Shown here one piece after another: positions 44,777-55,004 of a stretch of 64,000 bases of DNA. The stretch covers positions 1,504,008 to 1,568,007 of the forward strand of contig NZ_BMDI01000001.1 of NCBI RefSeq assembly GCF_014635705.1. Reading direction: 5' to 3'. A program made the position numbers and the translations under genes. The notes under the pieces are model-generated. The model saw only the letters and a program-made list of their open reading frames with translations, ran no database searches and was not told the DNA's origin. Source of the DNA: Oxalicibacterium faecigallinarum. Its GTDB lineage: Bacteria > Pseudomonadota > Gammaproteobacteria > Burkholderiales > Burkholderiaceae_D. Numbering within the stretch: position 1 is the stretch's first letter; each line of letters opens with the position of its first letter.

Positions 44777-45126
44777 AGATTGGTGGCATTTTCCGCAATG
44801 ATGTTTGCGTCGTTCCGCATGTATGGAGCGCCGTTTCTGCATGGGAGCGTACGCGTGGCCTGCTTGGTCGCCCGACGTTGCAACAGGGACAAGGCATGCT
44901 GATTGGACAATGTCGTCTGGTACACACCATCGGTATGCGCTATCCATTGGATCTGGTTTTCCTGGACAGTCGCGGTCGCATCAAGAAATTGCAACGCAAC
45001 GTTTTGCCTGGCCGCATGGCAGGATGCCTTTCAGCGCATCAGACGCTTGAACTGGCAACCGGCTCACTGGCCGGCATGGCCCTGCAAACCGGCGACACCT
45101 TGATCTGGCGTGAGGTCGCAGCATGA
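44773..45126 (+). CDS. DUF192 family protein
   Basis: A 117-residue protein of the DUF192 fold: WERTRGLLGRPTLQQGQGML, then the conserved CRLVHTIGMRYPLDLVFLDSRG around residues 46-67 in two parts, and ATGSLAGMALQTGDTL. Usual DUF192 proteins have a signal peptide and this one does not, so it is likely cytoplasmic. Function unknown, but it overlaps tadC and tadD by 4 bases on each side, which ties it to pilus assembly. GTG start. Confidence 0.82.
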   Translation: MKIGGIFRNDVCVVPHVWSAVSAWERTRGLLGRPTLQQGQGMLIGQCRLVHTIGMRYPLDLVFLDSRGRIKKLQRNVLPGRMAGCLSAHQTLELATGSLAGMALQTGDTLIWREVAA

Positions 45127-45611
45127 TTGCATCGCGCATGGTGATGTCCGGTTTGGCCTTGTTGCTTTTGGTCGCCGCAAGTGGCTGTAGCACGACAACG
45201 CCACAAGGCGATATCTACGATATGCGTCGTCAGGCGCAAGTTGCTTATGCGGCAGAGGAAGATCAACGCTCGGAAGCCTTGTTCCTCGGCCTCGCACGTG
45301 CCGCGCCAAACGATCCGGAAACATGGTTTTATCTGGGCAACCTGTACGCACGGACCAATCGCCCTGTTCAGGCAATCGAGGCCTATGAAAAGTCGCTGAT
45401 GCTCAAAAGCGTGGATCCCCGTCCATGGCACAACATTGGCGTGGTGCGTATCCGTCAGGCTTGGGCAGCGTTCATTCAAGCGGAAGCACTCGGTGATCCC
45501 AACGATCCTTTGCGCGGCAAACTGCATGAGCTGATCAGTGCGATGGAAAAACTGCCGCTGGACGGCTTGTCACGCACAGCAAAACCCGCAGCCGCAGAGG
45601 CATCGAAATGA
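45123..45611 (+). CDS. tadD: TadD-like TPR lipoprotein
   Basis: A 162-residue lipoprotein. The signal peptide ends in the lipobox VAASGC (Cys 22), followed by TPR repeats (about 40-115, SEALFLGLARAAPNDPETW and NRPVQAIEAYEKSLM). TadD-type lipoproteins are pilotins or stabilisers of the secretin. It overlaps both the preceding DUF192 gene and the following tadE by 4 bases. Confidence 0.85.
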   Translation: MIASRMVMSGLALLLLVAASGCSTTTPQGDIYDMRRQAQVAYAAEEDQRSEALFLGLARAAPNDPETWFYLGNLYARTNRPVQAIEAYEKSLMLKSVDPRPWHNIGVVRIRQAWAAFIQAEALGDPNDPLRGKLHELISAMEKLPLDGLSRTAKPAAAEASK

Positions 45612-46393
45612 AACGTTTCCATTTCGGCGCGTTCAGGCAGCATCAGCGTGGCCAGGCTCTGGTCGAATACATCTATGTCTTTCCGATACTGATCATGCTG
45701 ATTCTGGGTGCGATTCAGTTCGGCTTCATCTACCAGACAAAATCAACACTGAACTACGCAACCTTTGCGGCCACGCGTCAAGGCGCGCTCAATGGCGGCA
45801 TCATGAGTTCCATCGTGGATGGTCTGGTTTCCGGCATGATGCCGCTGTTTGCACATAGCAAAGGCAATGAGCGCGATCTGGATATGCTGAAAGAGGCGTG
45901 GAAACTGTCGTTCGCCCAATTATCCGATCCGGACCTCACGACAATTACCATCGTCAACCCGTCACAGCAGATGTGGAGCGATTACTACGAAGAAGTCCCG
46001 ACCAGTAACTTTCTTACCGAACTGATTCCCTCACTCTCTTCGCTCTTCAGCGGCAAGAGCAGATACATTCCGAACGACAATCTGATGTACCGGAAGGAAG
46101 CGGCGAACGGCACCACGATTCAAGATGCCAACCTGCTCAAGGTGCGCATCACCTATTGCTATCGCATGGCAGTGCCCTTGCTGAACAAGCTGATTTACAA
46201 CCTCGTCGTCGACCCGCCGACCACACTGGTCGTTGGAAGCACTGCTGCGGACATGCTGGCATCCGAAGGTGGTGGCAGTAGCAGCAAACAATGCACCAAA
46301 AAACAGGATGGGCAATATCGTATCCCCATTACCTCAGAAGCGATCGTGCGCATGCAAACGCCATTCGCCTCCCAACAATGGGTAGGACCATGA
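45608..46393 (+). CDS. tadE: TadE, Flp pilus pseudopilin
   Basis: A 261-residue protein with the classical TadE N-terminus QHQRGQALVEYIYVFPILIM: G|Q-A-x-V-E-Y followed by a hydrophobic helix to about residue 42. It has an extracytoplasmic domain of over 200 residues, with a Cys pair near CYRMAV and KQCTKK. It is cleaved as a pseudopilin. Overlaps tadD and the DUF805 gene. Confidence 0.85.
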   Translation: MKRFHFGAFRQHQRGQALVEYIYVFPILIMLILGAIQFGFIYQTKSTLNYATFAATRQGALNGGIMSSIVDGLVSGMMPLFAHSKGNERDLDMLKEAWKLSFAQLSDPDLTTITIVNPSQQMWSDYYEEVPTSNFLTELIPSLSSLFSGKSRYIPNDNLMYRKEAANGTTIQDANLLKVRITYCYRMAVPLLNKLIYNLVVDPPTTLVVGSTAADMLASEGGGSSSKQCTKKQDGQYRIPITSEAIVRMQTPFASQQWVGP

Positions 46394-46929
46394 CAAGCTA
46401 TACGCCCTACCTGTCACCACCGGATAACACGCCGCCCGTAGAGCGCATTCGTCCTTTCTCGCTGGCAGGTCGTCTGGATCGCTGGCGCTACGTCGCCTTT
46501 GCGCTCTGTGCAATCGTGGCAGTCATGCTGATCCTGTTTATCGCAGGTTTTGCACTGCTCTATCTCGGTTCGCTCGGTCGCATGTTGTATATCGGGGCCA
46601 GTGTGGTGCTCTGCTACGCCTTTTTGCCCATTTTCCTCACGATTTTGACGATCAAGCGCTGCCATGATTTCAACATGGGCGGATGGCTGGCCGTTCTTTT
46701 ACTGGTCCCCGTGGTCAATCTGGCCTTCTGCTTCATCCCCGGTACCAAAGAAGAAAACAAATATGGATTACCCCTTCCGGTACCTTCTGCCGGAACCAGG
46801 GCGATTGCCATCATTTTGCCGATCCTACTGATCGGAGGATTTCTCGCCACCGGCACCAGCCAGTTGAGCGACTCGTCAAACGCAACTTCATCGCCAGCAT
46901 CAACAACATTACAAAGCTATCAGCCATGA
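46390..46929 (+). CDS. DUF805 family membrane protein
   Basis: A 179-residue protein with four hydrophobic segments: about 33-57, 65-85, 100-120 and 137-155. The DUF805 motif is RPFSLAGRLDRWRYVAF near the N-terminus and RCHDFNMGGWLAVLLLVPVV near 88-107. Function unknown. The ATG at 46390 overlaps the tadE stop, and its stop overlaps the next ATG. Confidence 0.82.
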   Translation: MTSYTPYLSPPDNTPPVERIRPFSLAGRLDRWRYVAFALCAIVAVMLILFIAGFALLYLGSLGRMLYIGASVVLCYAFLPIFLTILTIKRCHDFNMGGWLAVLLLVPVVNLAFCFIPGTKEENKYGLPLPVPSAGTRAIAIILPILLIGGFLATGTSQLSDSSNATSSPASTTLQSYQP

Positions 46930-47375
46930 ACGATTCCTCTTTGCACGCAGAATTTTCCAACGCCTTTCCGGTCATTGCGCAGGAGCTGGGCTCTCTCAAT
47001 CTGGAAACCTTGCTGGAGGGCGCGACCCTGCAGGAAGTTGCACCCAATCGCATCGTCATCCGTGACCGTATGCCTGTCGACTACCTGTATTTCATTCTCG
47101 ATGGCACCCTGAGCGTGTCGGTAGAAGATGCGGGCAAGTCCAAATTCCTGGCCACGATCAAGCCTGGTGAATGGATGGGCGAAATTTCCGTCCTGAGCGG
47201 CGAATTTCTGGCGGCGGCAACCGTCACGACCGATGTGACTTGCAAGCTGCTCCGCGTACATCACCTGACCTTTGAAAAACTGCTCACGCAGAATCCGGAA
47301 GTTGCTCAAGTCCTGCTGCAGCATTTCATTAATCTGATGGCCAAGCGTTTACGCGCTTCCAACGCGGTTTCCTAA
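46926..47375 (+). CDS. Stand-alone cyclic-nucleotide-binding-fold protein (1)
   Basis: A 149-residue single CNB domain: NRIVIRDRMPVDYLYFILDG beta-core, then the phosphate-cassette region GEWMGEISVLSGEFLAAAT, then a C-terminal helix (about 115-145). The Gly-Glu pair of the cassette (GEIS) is kept, but the cassette Arg that normally holds the cyclic phosphate is replaced by Leu/Ala (EFLAAAT). There is no DNA-binding domain, so it is not a CRP. It may sense a cyclic nucleotide or another ligand and act on the Tad machine. Coupled to the DUF805 gene by ATGA. Confidence 0.82.
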   Translation: MNDSSLHAEFSNAFPVIAQELGSLNLETLLEGATLQEVAPNRIVIRDRMPVDYLYFILDGTLSVSVEDAGKSKFLATIKPGEWMGEISVLSGEFLAAATVTTDVTCKLLRVHHLTFEKLLTQNPEVAQVLLQHFINLMAKRLRASNAVS

Positions 47376-47394
47376 CTCAATAAGAAGAATAAAT

Positions 47395-47847
47395 ATGGAC
47401 CTGACCTATTTCTTGAAGAATCTGCCCGCATTCGAAGATTTCCACGCCTCGGACCTGAGCACATTGGCAAGCAACCTCGATGTCCAGGAATACGCCGATG
47501 GGCATGTCTTCATCCAGCAAGGACAGGAAGGTAAAGCGCTCTATTTGTTACTGCAGGGCTCTGTGCGCATCACACGTCTGGATCGCGAAGGCGTGGAGCA
47601 TGAAGTGCGCGAACTGGCCGATGGTGAAATGTTCGGCATTCTCTCTCTGATTGAAGATCTGCCGACACAAGCTTCGTGCATGGCCAAAGGCGCAGTGCGT
47701 GCCGCCTCTCTGTCGCGAGAAGCATTCAAGAAGCTGTTTTCGGAAGCATCACCGATCGGACATCACCTGCAATACATGATCGCAGTGCAAATGGCGCGCG
47801 ATCTGCAAGAGGCAAACAAGCGCGTGCGCAAGGAATCAGCGGCTTAA
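47395..47847 (+). CDS. Stand-alone cyclic-nucleotide-binding-fold protein (2)
   Basis: A 150-residue single CNB domain: DGHVFIQQGQEGKALYLLLQ core, then the cassette region GEMFGILSLIEDLPTQASC, then a C-terminal helix (about 110-145). Both the cassette Glu (GILS) and the Arg (PTQAS) are missing, so ordinary cAMP binding is doubtful. It is a diverged relative of the preceding gene and ends 10 bases before the TpsB gene. A paralogous pair suggests a heterodimer or division of labour. Confidence 0.8.
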   Translation: MDLTYFLKNLPAFEDFHASDLSTLASNLDVQEYADGHVFIQQGQEGKALYLLLQGSVRITRLDREGVEHEVRELADGEMFGILSLIEDLPTQASCMAKGAVRAASLSREAFKKLFSEASPIGHHLQYMIAVQMARDLQEANKRVRKESAA

Positions 47848-47857
47848 CCTGTATCGA

Positions 47858-49537
47858 TTGTATCCAGTGCAAAAGAATCGAATCGATAGAGCAACAACAC
47901 GCTACGCCTGTGCCTTGCCACTTGTGTTGTTGATGCTGCATGGCAGTAGCCTCGCGGCGGACCCGCCGATCACACCTGGAAGTGTGCTCGATACCGTCAT
48001 GCCGCCCAAGCCACGCCTGCCATCAACGCCGGCACAGGTTGTCTTGCCGGCACAGGCAGCGCCGTCTCAGCATGAGCCGCGCGCGAAGCGTTTTCGCGTC
48101 AATGCATTCAGATTCTCGGGTAACACCGTTTATCAGGAACGCTCACTGAAAAGATTGGTGGAGCGATTTGTCGATCAGGAGCTGAATCTGTATGACCTGA
48201 ACAAGGCTGCAGATACGGTAACGGATTTTTATCACAGTCGTGGATACAGACTGGCACGCGCAATCGTGCCAGCACAAAAAGTCGAGAATGGCATCGTGAA
48301 TATCCAGGTCATTGAAGGTCGTATGGGAAAGGTTACCCTGAGCGGTAATCAGCGTTTCTCATCGCCCTTCATCCTTGCCCGTACACCATTACTGACAAAA
48401 GGTACCCTGGTTACGACAGACAAGCTGGAAAATACGCTGCTGTTGCTCAATGATATTCCCGGGCTGAACACCAAAGTGACGTTGTCACCTGGAACGGAGT
48501 TCGGAGCAACCGATGCCGAAATCGGACTGACCGAGAAACTTTTCAGCGGCTATGTGGGCATCAACAACCACGGTCGGGAAGAAACCGGACAGCACAAGCT
48601 CGAGTTCGGCCTGAATCTGCTCTCGCCATTCGGATGGGGCGATCAACTTTCCATCAGCGGATCAAGTACTGATCATCAGTTGGTCAAATACTGGAAGGCC
48701 GGCTATTCGATACCACTCAACACCATCGGCACGCGACTGGCATTCAGTGCATCCAAAGTCGAGTATCAGGTCAGCGGTGACTTGTCCGCGCTTGGTATCA
48801 ATGGCGATGTCAACACAAAAGAGATGCTGGTATCACATCCGCTTGTCCGCACCCGCAATCACAACGAATTCTTATCATTGGGCGTCAAACGGAACGAGCT
48901 TTCGCAAAGCGCACTTGGTTTTTCCATTGCGGATAGCCGGATCAATATCCTCACGGCAGGCTATCAGGTCAACCATATCCATGAAGACGCGGCGATCACA
49001 AACCTGAGTTTGTCGCTCGCAACCAATTTCAAAAGTGTAAAAACGACAGAACAACAGAACGCGATGTATGCCCGTCTTGAAATGGACGTCAACCATACGG
49101 CTGCATTCACCCCGAAATGGGATCTGTTCTTGCGCGCAAATTACGTATTCAGTAAGGAGCGATTGCCTGATACCGAGAAATTTTCCATTGGTGGTCCTGC
49201 CAGTGTACGCGGCTATCGTCCCTCCGAATTGCGTGGTGACTCAGGATATCTTGGCACAGCCGAACTGCGTCGGCCATTCAGTATTGGCAACAAAATGGCG
49301 GTCTTTCGCCTGACTGCCGACACAGGTCAGGTCGTTTACAAAGACATCGGGCGTCGTGATAGTGGGGCCAATCTGCACAGCGTCGGTTTTGGTGCAATCT
49401 TCTATCCCACACAAGGCCTCGTTGCTTCGATTGATGTATCCAAACCCGTCGGCAGCCTTCCTAGTAACTCTGATGGCCGCTTCACGACGGTCGAAGCCAA
49501 AAATCGAATCTGGATGACAATCAGTGCCAACTTCTAA
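47858..49537 (+). CDS. TpsB, outer-membrane transporter of two-partner secretion (FhaC/ShlB family)
   Basis: A 559-residue protein. N-terminal signal-like hydrophobic stretch about 18-35 (VLLMLHGSSLAAD), a Pro-rich linker, then POTRA domains (about 77-225, with FRVNAFRFSGNTVY and VIEGRMGKVTLSGN) and a 16-stranded barrel with the L6 hairpin motif VRGYRPSELRGDSGY around 450-464. It exports the adjacent TpsA across the outer membrane. The start shown is TTG at 47858, weakly supported; the coding end overlaps the TpsA start by 14 bases. Confidence 0.88.
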   Translation: MYPVQKNRIDRATTRYACALPLVLLMLHGSSLAADPPITPGSVLDTVMPPKPRLPSTPAQVVLPAQAAPSQHEPRAKRFRVNAFRFSGNTVYQERSLKRLVERFVDQELNLYDLNKAADTVTDFYHSRGYRLARAIVPAQKVENGIVNIQVIEGRMGKVTLSGNQRFSSPFILARTPLLTKGTLVTTDKLENTLLLLNDIPGLNTKVTLSPGTEFGATDAEIGLTEKLFSGYVGINNHGREETGQHKLEFGLNLLSPFGWGDQLSISGSSTDHQLVKYWKAGYSIPLNTIGTRLAFSASKVEYQVSGDLSALGINGDVNTKEMLVSHPLVRTRNHNEFLSLGVKRNELSQSALGFSIADSRINILTAGYQVNHIHEDAAITNLSLSLATNFKSVKTTEQQNAMYARLEMDVNHTAAFTPKWDLFLRANYVFSKERLPDTEKFSIGGPASVRGYRPSELRGDSGYLGTAELRRPFSIGNKMAVFRLTADTGQVVYKDIGRRDSGANLHSVGFGAIFYPTQGLVASIDVSKPVGSLPSNSDGRFTTVEAKNRIWMTISANF

Positions 49538-52500
49538 CGCCATCCGCCGCGCCATTTTGCTCGCCTTCGGCCTTGTTGGTCAGGCGACATCTGCCGATTT
49601 GCCAAGCGGCGGTAGCGTCGTTGCCGGATCCGCGACGATCGATCAAAGTGGTGTCAATCAGGTCATCACACAAACGACTTCGAAAGCGGTCATTAATTGG
49701 AATGATTTCTCCATTGGTGCCGGTCATAGCGTTCGCATCAACCAACTGAGCTCTTCCTCTGTTTTGCTGAACCGTGTCACCGGCAATAATCCGTCCACGA
49801 TTCTCGGCAATCTGTCCGCAAACGGTCAGGTTTTCCTGGTCAATCCGCTCGGCGTTTATTTTGGCACCGGCGCAACCGTGGATGTCGGTGGACTGGTCGC
49901 CACGACCATGAATATCGGTAATGACGACTTCATGGCAGGTCGATACACATTCAGCCGAGACAATGCAATCGCAGCAAGGCAGGAAGTGATCAATCAGGGC
50001 GTCATCCGGGCACGCGAGAATGGTTACGTCGTTCTGGCAGGCGACTATGTCGCAAACCGTGGTGCCATCCAAGCGAGATTCGGCACCGCAGCCCTCGCCT
50101 CCGGTAGCAAGATGACGCTGGATGTACAAGGCGACAGCCTGATCAACTTTTCCGTTGATGAAAAAACGGTTGCAGCCTTGTCCGGTGTCGATAACAGCGG
50201 ACAAATTCTCGCGGATGGTGGCAAGGCCATCATGACAGCCGCCGTCGCGACCGATCTGACAACAGCTGTCGTCAATAACAGCGGTTTGATTCGTGCCAGC
50301 AGTACCGTGGAACGCGATGGTGCGATTTATCTATCGGCGGAAGGTGGCAACACGCAAGTCAGCGGCACGCTGGACGCAAGCGGGACCGGTGCTGGACAGA
50401 AAGGTGGCAGCATTCAAGTTCTTGGTGCCAATGTCGCGCTGACTGACAACGCGGTCTTGAATGCATCCGGCAATACGGATGGCGGGAAAATCAATGTCGG
50501 CGGCAATTTTCAGGGTACCGGCCCCTTGCAAAATGCGAGTAACACTTATATTGGCAGAGAAGTAAAAATCAATGCCGATTCAGTACAGAGCGGCAATGGT
50601 GGTGACGTCGTTGTGTGGGCCGATAACAAGACGACTTACCACGGAGAGATCACTGCACGTGGCGGCGCAAGTCGTGGTGACGGTGGAAATGTTGAAGTAT
50701 CGGGCAAGACGCAGCTGGATTTTCGCGGCAATGTAACGACAAGCGCGACGAATGGGAAAACAGGGACGTTGCTTCTTGACCCTACGGACATCGAAGTTGT
50801 CAACACACTGGCGACAACACCAACAACCGATGTCTCCCAGATTACCGTTGCAAACCTCGAAACGCAATTGGCCTCCAACAACGTCACGCTGATGACGTCA
50901 TCAAGCGGGAGCCGCCCCGGAAACATCACCATCGATGATGGCAACGGAGGTGGCGTGCAGTGGAGTTCCGGAAACACACTGACGCTGCAGGCTCACAACA
51001 ATATTGTTATCAATTCGGCTGTAGAAACTACGGGCGGCGGCGCAATCACCTTTAGTGCGAACAACACCGTTACAACCAATGCCAACGTGCTGTCCAGCAA
51101 TGGGTTGGTCGTATTGAATGGCAATCAGCTCAGTATCAATAAGAATATAAATGCAGGCAACGGTGAAGTCCGTCTGAATGCAAATGGTGCAGCGCAGGCG
51201 GCTTCAACCGTGATCACGGCGAGCAGACTGGTTGTGACCGGCTCGGGCAATTGGGATCTGGCTGGCGTCGGTACTTCACCTTCTATCGGTGCTCACAATG
51301 AAATCAACACGTTTGCCGCTAATCTAAACGGTGGTCTGCTACGCTTCAGCAATAACAAAAATCTGAGCATCGGCAGTGTCAATGGCGTGAATGGCATCAA
51401 TCATGTCAATGGCAGTACCCAGCTTTATCTTGATAGAAACAACGCTGCAATCTCAATCGCTCAGACGATCAACTCCAGCAATCTATACATACGTGCAACG
51501 GGCGGAACGACGCAGCAGGCGAATGCCAATATTCTGGCAAATACCCTGGGTTTAGGTGGCGGAGCCGCTACGCTTGAAAACACGGGCAACAACATCAACG
51601 TCTTAGCCGCAGATATCAACGGCGCGTTGAGCTATCGAGATGCTGATACGCTGACAATTGGCAATGCATCGGGCGTCTTGGGTATCAAGACAAATAACAA
51701 TAATGTGACGCTCAGAACCGGAGATTCCGCCTCCTACAATGACGAGTCTTTGCCGAGCGCGACCAACACAGCCAGTTTAAGACTGAATGAAAGCATTAAT
51801 GCCGGAACCGGCACCGTACGCATCACGACCGGCAAGGGCGGCGTCTTTCAGCGCAATGATACGAATAATGGAACACCGATTGAAGCGGGTTCTATCACAG
51901 CGGGCAATCTTCTCCTGCGTGCCAACACCACCACGGATATCACCTCGTTCGTTCTCAACAACTCATACAATCGCGTCAACACGCTTGCCGGTCTGACAAA
52001 CGGCTCCATCAGCTACACCGGTGGGGCAGTAACGATTGGCACGATTGATGGCATTGCCGGTATTACGACGACCGCCAACAAAGTCATTGATACCGAAACC
52101 GACCCCGAGACCAATGTCGTTAGCAATATCTATAACAGCAACAACATCTCGTTGTCGATCGGTGGCAATCTTAATATCAATCAGAACCTGACTGCCGATT
52201 CGAAAGGCAGCAGTACGATCAATGTCGGCATCGGCGGCGACAACACCGCATCGATGGCCTCCGGAAAAATCATTTCAGCCAAGACTTTGGGTGTCTTTGG
52301 GGATGATGGCCAAGGTACCTTTTTCCTGAAATCCAACGTTTCGCAACTGGCTGCAGGCGGCGGGAAAAAGATGGTCATCGATAACAGCGCCTACACGGGC
52401 GAATTGACTGCCATCGCCATTGGTGGACAGGCTGGCAGCGTGGACACATCAAATTCCAACCTACAGCCATCTCAGAGCACAAATGTTTCAGCTGCGGAAA

Positions 52501-54875
52501 AAGCGGTCGGCGACTTTTACCTGACGACAGGCGGCAAACTCAACGTATTGACGCTCAACAGCAAGGGGCAAAATCTTCTGCTGCGTTCCACCGCCTTAAG
52601 CATTCTGCTAGATGCCGTCACCGCTAACAATGCGCGCATCATGCTTCAGCCATTGAATGCCAGTTCTTCCATCGGCATCAACAATGCGAGCCAGTCTGGT
52701 TTCACGCCGGGCATCAATTACGACGCTGCCACCTTGCTTAAATTTAAGAATGAGACGGCGACTTTTTATTTTGGTACGGCACCGAACAATATTCGGAACG
52801 ATAGCAATGTGGATGCTGCAGCCAAGAGTACCTTCACCGGCAACATTCGCATCGGCGCAGACGGCGCATTCAACTTGGGGTATCGCAGCCTCTCGGCCCA
52901 AACGACAGGCGATCTGATCGCCTATAACGTTGGTCCGCTCTACAACCTGCGTCTGGCAGCCGAAAATCTGACGATCAACGGATTTAATACATTCGGTGAT
53001 CAGTTGCACTTCTTCACCAACAATCTCCAGTTGCCGGGCACGGTTGCCAGCTACATCAATCCGAACAAGCCCAACATCACGCTTCGCCCTCTCAGCAACC
53101 ACACGATCTGGATCGGACAAGGCCTGGCCAATAAACCTTACGAGCCGTACATCCTCCCGCAGACACTCGTCAAGCTCCCGGATGGCAGCACCATCATCAT
53201 CAGCGGAAGCACGGATTTTGCTTACACATCGGGCGGCAGTCTGAACGGTCAGACGCAACATGGCGACATCCATATCCCGTGGAACAACGGCATTGTCTCG
53301 CTAGGTAATCGGACCTTGGTCCTGTCAACGGGGGCTGATGTTTATACCTACAATCCCACGCCAGCCTTTATCAAGAAAAACGATGGGGGAACCAGTGGCG
53401 GGCTATGGCAAGGCTGCCAGAATCTGGCAACGTGCAAAGGCACGAATCCTGCAACAGAACCACCACCTGATGGCGGCAATGGCGGCACGGGCGGAACCGG
53501 CGGAACGGGTGGAACCGGCGGCACTGGTGGTGACGGCGGAAGTTGCGCCACCTGTCCACCTGCACAACCTGACCCTAACTATCCAACACCCGGCACGACC
53601 ACTCCGGATATGGGCACACCACCTAATTCGCCCAATCCCGGCACAAACCCGGGAAGCGGTACCACACCCGGCAATACGGACACGGGAGATGGCGATGGGG
53701 GCAGTGGCAACGGTAGTGGCGGCAATGGCAACGGCAACAACGTAAACACAAATACCAACACCGGCACCGGTACTGGTAACGACGGCAGCGGTTCAGGCGG
53801 TAGTGGTACCGGCAATGGCAACAGCAGTACGGGCGATGGTAGCGGAGACGGTGGCGCCAACAATGGCTCCGGTGGTAACGGCAATGGTACTGGTGGCATT
53901 GGCGACGGGTCTGGCAGCGGCGGCAGCGGTAGTGGCTCCGGTGGAACGGGTAACGGCGATGGCACAGGTGGTGCTGGTAGCGGAAACGGTTCCGGAGGCA
54001 GTGGCTCAAGCGGCGATGGTGATGGGACCGGCGATGGCGGTGCCGGCAACGGCTCCGGTGGAAACGGCAATGGCACAGGCGGTGCTGGTGATGGTAGCGG
54101 CAGCGGCGGCAACGGCAATGGTTCCGGCGGCACCGGTGATGGCGATGGCACAGGTGGTGCTGGTAGCGGAAACGGTTCCGGAGGCAGTGGCTCAAGCGGC
54201 GATGGTGATGGGACCGGCGATGGCGGTGCCGGCAACGGCTCCGGTGGAAACGGCAATGGCTCAAACGGCGCTGGCGACGGCGAAGGATCCGGTGGCAGTG
54301 GTAGCGGCAATAGCGGCTCAGGCGACGGCGATGGTGACGGCGGCAGCGGCAATGGCTCTGGCGGCCAGGGTGATGGTGATGGCAGCAATGGCAGCGGCTC
54401 CGGTGGCGCTGGCAACGGAAACGGCGATGATGGTAGTGGCAGCGGTACCGGTGGCTCAGGAGACGGTGATGGCGACGGCGGTAGCGGGAATGGTTCCGGC
54501 GGACCGGGTGACGGCAACGGCGATGGCAGCAGCGGCAGTGGTTCCGGCGGCGCAGGTAACGGAAACGGTGACAACGGTAATGGCGACGGCGCCGGTGGCA
54601 ACGGTGATGGCGAAGGTGATGGAGGCAGTGGTAATGGCTCCGGCGGGACTTCCGATGGCAATGGCGACGGAAAAGACGACGATCAATCGTCCAACTCTTC
54701 TGAGACTGATTCACCTGCATTCAACATCAGCTGTGATGACGCCACGGAAGCGGGAAAACGCAAGGAACGTACTGATCAAAAAGGTCGTGAAACACTGGTC
54801 GAAGTAAAGAAGGAAGGTTTGAAGCTACAAGACCCGTGTCAACAACAGAAAAAGGACGACAACAGTCCGAAATGA
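49524..54875 (+). CDS. TpsA, large secreted adhesin with a Gly-rich tract
   Basis: A 1783-residue exoprotein. The short signal (about 1-24, [13 protein letters not shown]) is followed by the TPS (haemagglutinin activity) domain at about 25-270, with [20 protein letters not shown] in the N-P-x-G region. A long beta-helix of Asn/Thr/Ser-rich repeats runs to about 1290. Two cysteine pairs (CQNLATC about 1298, CATC about 1337) precede a Gly/Asn/Ser/Asp-rich low-complexity tract (about 1345-1715). The last 70 residues are charged and contain two more cysteines (about 1737 and 1772). I see no other cysteines. GTG start at 49524, overlapping tpsB. Filamentous adhesin or haemagglutinin function is inferred from the family. 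Confidence 0.88.
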   Translation: MPTSNAIRRAILLAFGLVGQATSADLPSGGSVVAGSATIDQSGVNQVITQTTSKAVINWNDFSIGAGHSVRINQLSSSSVLLNRVTGNNPSTILGNLSANGQVFLVNPLGVYFGTGATVDVGGLVATTMNIGNDDFMAGRYTFSRDNAIAARQEVINQGVIRARENGYVVLAGDYVANRGAIQARFGTAALASGSKMTLDVQGDSLINFSVDEKTVAALSGVDNSGQILADGGKAIMTAAVATDLTTAVVNNSGLIRASSTVERDGAIYLSAEGGNTQVSGTLDASGTGAGQKGGSIQVLGANVALTDNAVLNASGNTDGGKINVGGNFQGTGPLQNASNTYIGREVKINADSVQSGNGGDVVVWADNKTTYHGEITARGGASRGDGGNVEVSGKTQLDFRGNVTTSATNGKTGTLLLDPTDIEVVNTLATTPTTDVSQITVANLETQLASNNVTLMTSSSGSRPGNITIDDGNGGGVQWSSGNTLTLQAHNNIVINSAVETTGGGAITFSANNTVTTNANVLSSNGLVVLNGNQLSINKNINAGNGEVRLNANGAAQAASTVITASRLVVTGSGNWDLAGVGTSPSIGAHNEINTFAANLNGGLLRFSNNKNLSIGSVNGVNGINHVNGSTQLYLDRNNAAISIAQTINSSNLYIRATGGTTQQANANILANTLGLGGGAATLENTGNNINVLAADINGALSYRDADTLTIGNASGVLGIKTNNNNVTLRTGDSASYNDESLPSATNTASLRLNESINAGTGTVRITTGKGGVFQRNDTNNGTPIEAGSITAGNLLLRANTTTDITSFVLNNSYNRVNTLAGLTNGSISYTGGAVTIGTIDGIAGITTTANKVIDTETDPETNVVSNIYNSNNISLSIGGNLNINQNLTADSKGSSTINVGIGGDNTASMASGKIISAKTLGVFGDDGQGTFFLKSNVSQLAAGGGKKMVIDNSAYTGELTAIAIGGQAGSVDTSNSNLQPSQSTNVSAAEKAVGDFYLTTGGKLNVLTLNSKGQNLLLRSTALSILLDAVTANNARIMLQPLNASSSIGINNASQSGFTPGINYDAATLLKFKNETATFYFGTAPNNIRNDSNVDAAAKSTFTGNIRIGADGAFNLGYRSLSAQTTGDLIAYNVGPLYNLRLAAENLTINGFNTFGDQLHFFTNNLQLPGTVASYINPNKPNITLRPLSNHTIWIGQGLANKPYEPYILPQTLVKLPDGSTIIISGSTDFAYTSGGSLNGQTQHGDIHIPWNNGIVSLGNRTLVLSTGADVYTYNPTPAFIKKNDGGTSGGLWQGCQNLATCKGTNPATEPPPDGGNGGTGGTGGTGGTGGTGGDGGSCATCPPAQPDPNYPTPGTTTPDMGTPPNSPNPGTNPGSGTTPGNTDTGDGDGGSGNGSGGNGNGNNVNTNTNTGTGTGNDGSGSGGSGTGNGNSSTGDGSGDGGANNGSGGNGNGTGGIGDGSGSGGSGSGSGGTGNGDGTGGAGSGNGSGGSGSSGDGDGTGDGGAGNGSGGNGNGTGGAGDGSGSGGNGNGSGGTGDGDGTGGAGSGNGSGGSGSSGDGDGTGDGGAGNGSGGNGNGSNGAGDGEGSGGSGSGNSGSGDGDGDGGSGNGSGGQGDGDGSNGSGSGGAGNGNGDDGSGSGTGGSGDGDGDGGSGNGSGGPGDGNGDGSSGSGSGGAGNGNGDNGNGDGAGGNGDGEGDGGSGNGSGGTSDGNGDGKDDDQSSNSSETDSPAFNISCDDATEAGKRKERTDQKGRETLVEVKKEGLKLQDPCQQQKKDDNSPK
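53955..54260 (+). repeat. Exact 120-base direct repeat in the TpsA Gly-rich tract
   Basis: Bases 53955-54074 and 54141-54260 are identical over 120 bases and are 186 bases (62 codons) apart, with related but diverged sequence between. The whole 53.46-54.68 kb tract has short Gly-rich units; this longer exact copy indicates a recent in-frame duplication. Confidence 0.85.
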
Positions 54876-55004
54876 GGGAAATGAAGAGACATTCGTTGCA
54901 GATGTGGTCCCTGCAACAACGTGTCATGCGCCGCTGTTGGAAACAGCGTTTGCAGGATATTTAGTGAAACGCCAGTAACAGCTCGCTTTTTTTACGGACG
55001 TAAG

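Noticed and set aside
53460-54690. Possible CRISPR-like or satellite array
   Set aside because: The repeats are in-frame coding units of uneven spacing without unique spacers and lie inside one protein gene.
53579-54720. Long Pro- or Cys/Arg-rich minus-strand frames and an Ala/Val-rich plus-strand frame (53803-54807) over the TpsA Gly-rich tract
   Set aside because: They are products of the low-complexity repeats read in other frames; stop codons are simply rare there. The in-frame Gly/Asn/Ser reading is continuous with the TpsA beta-helix.
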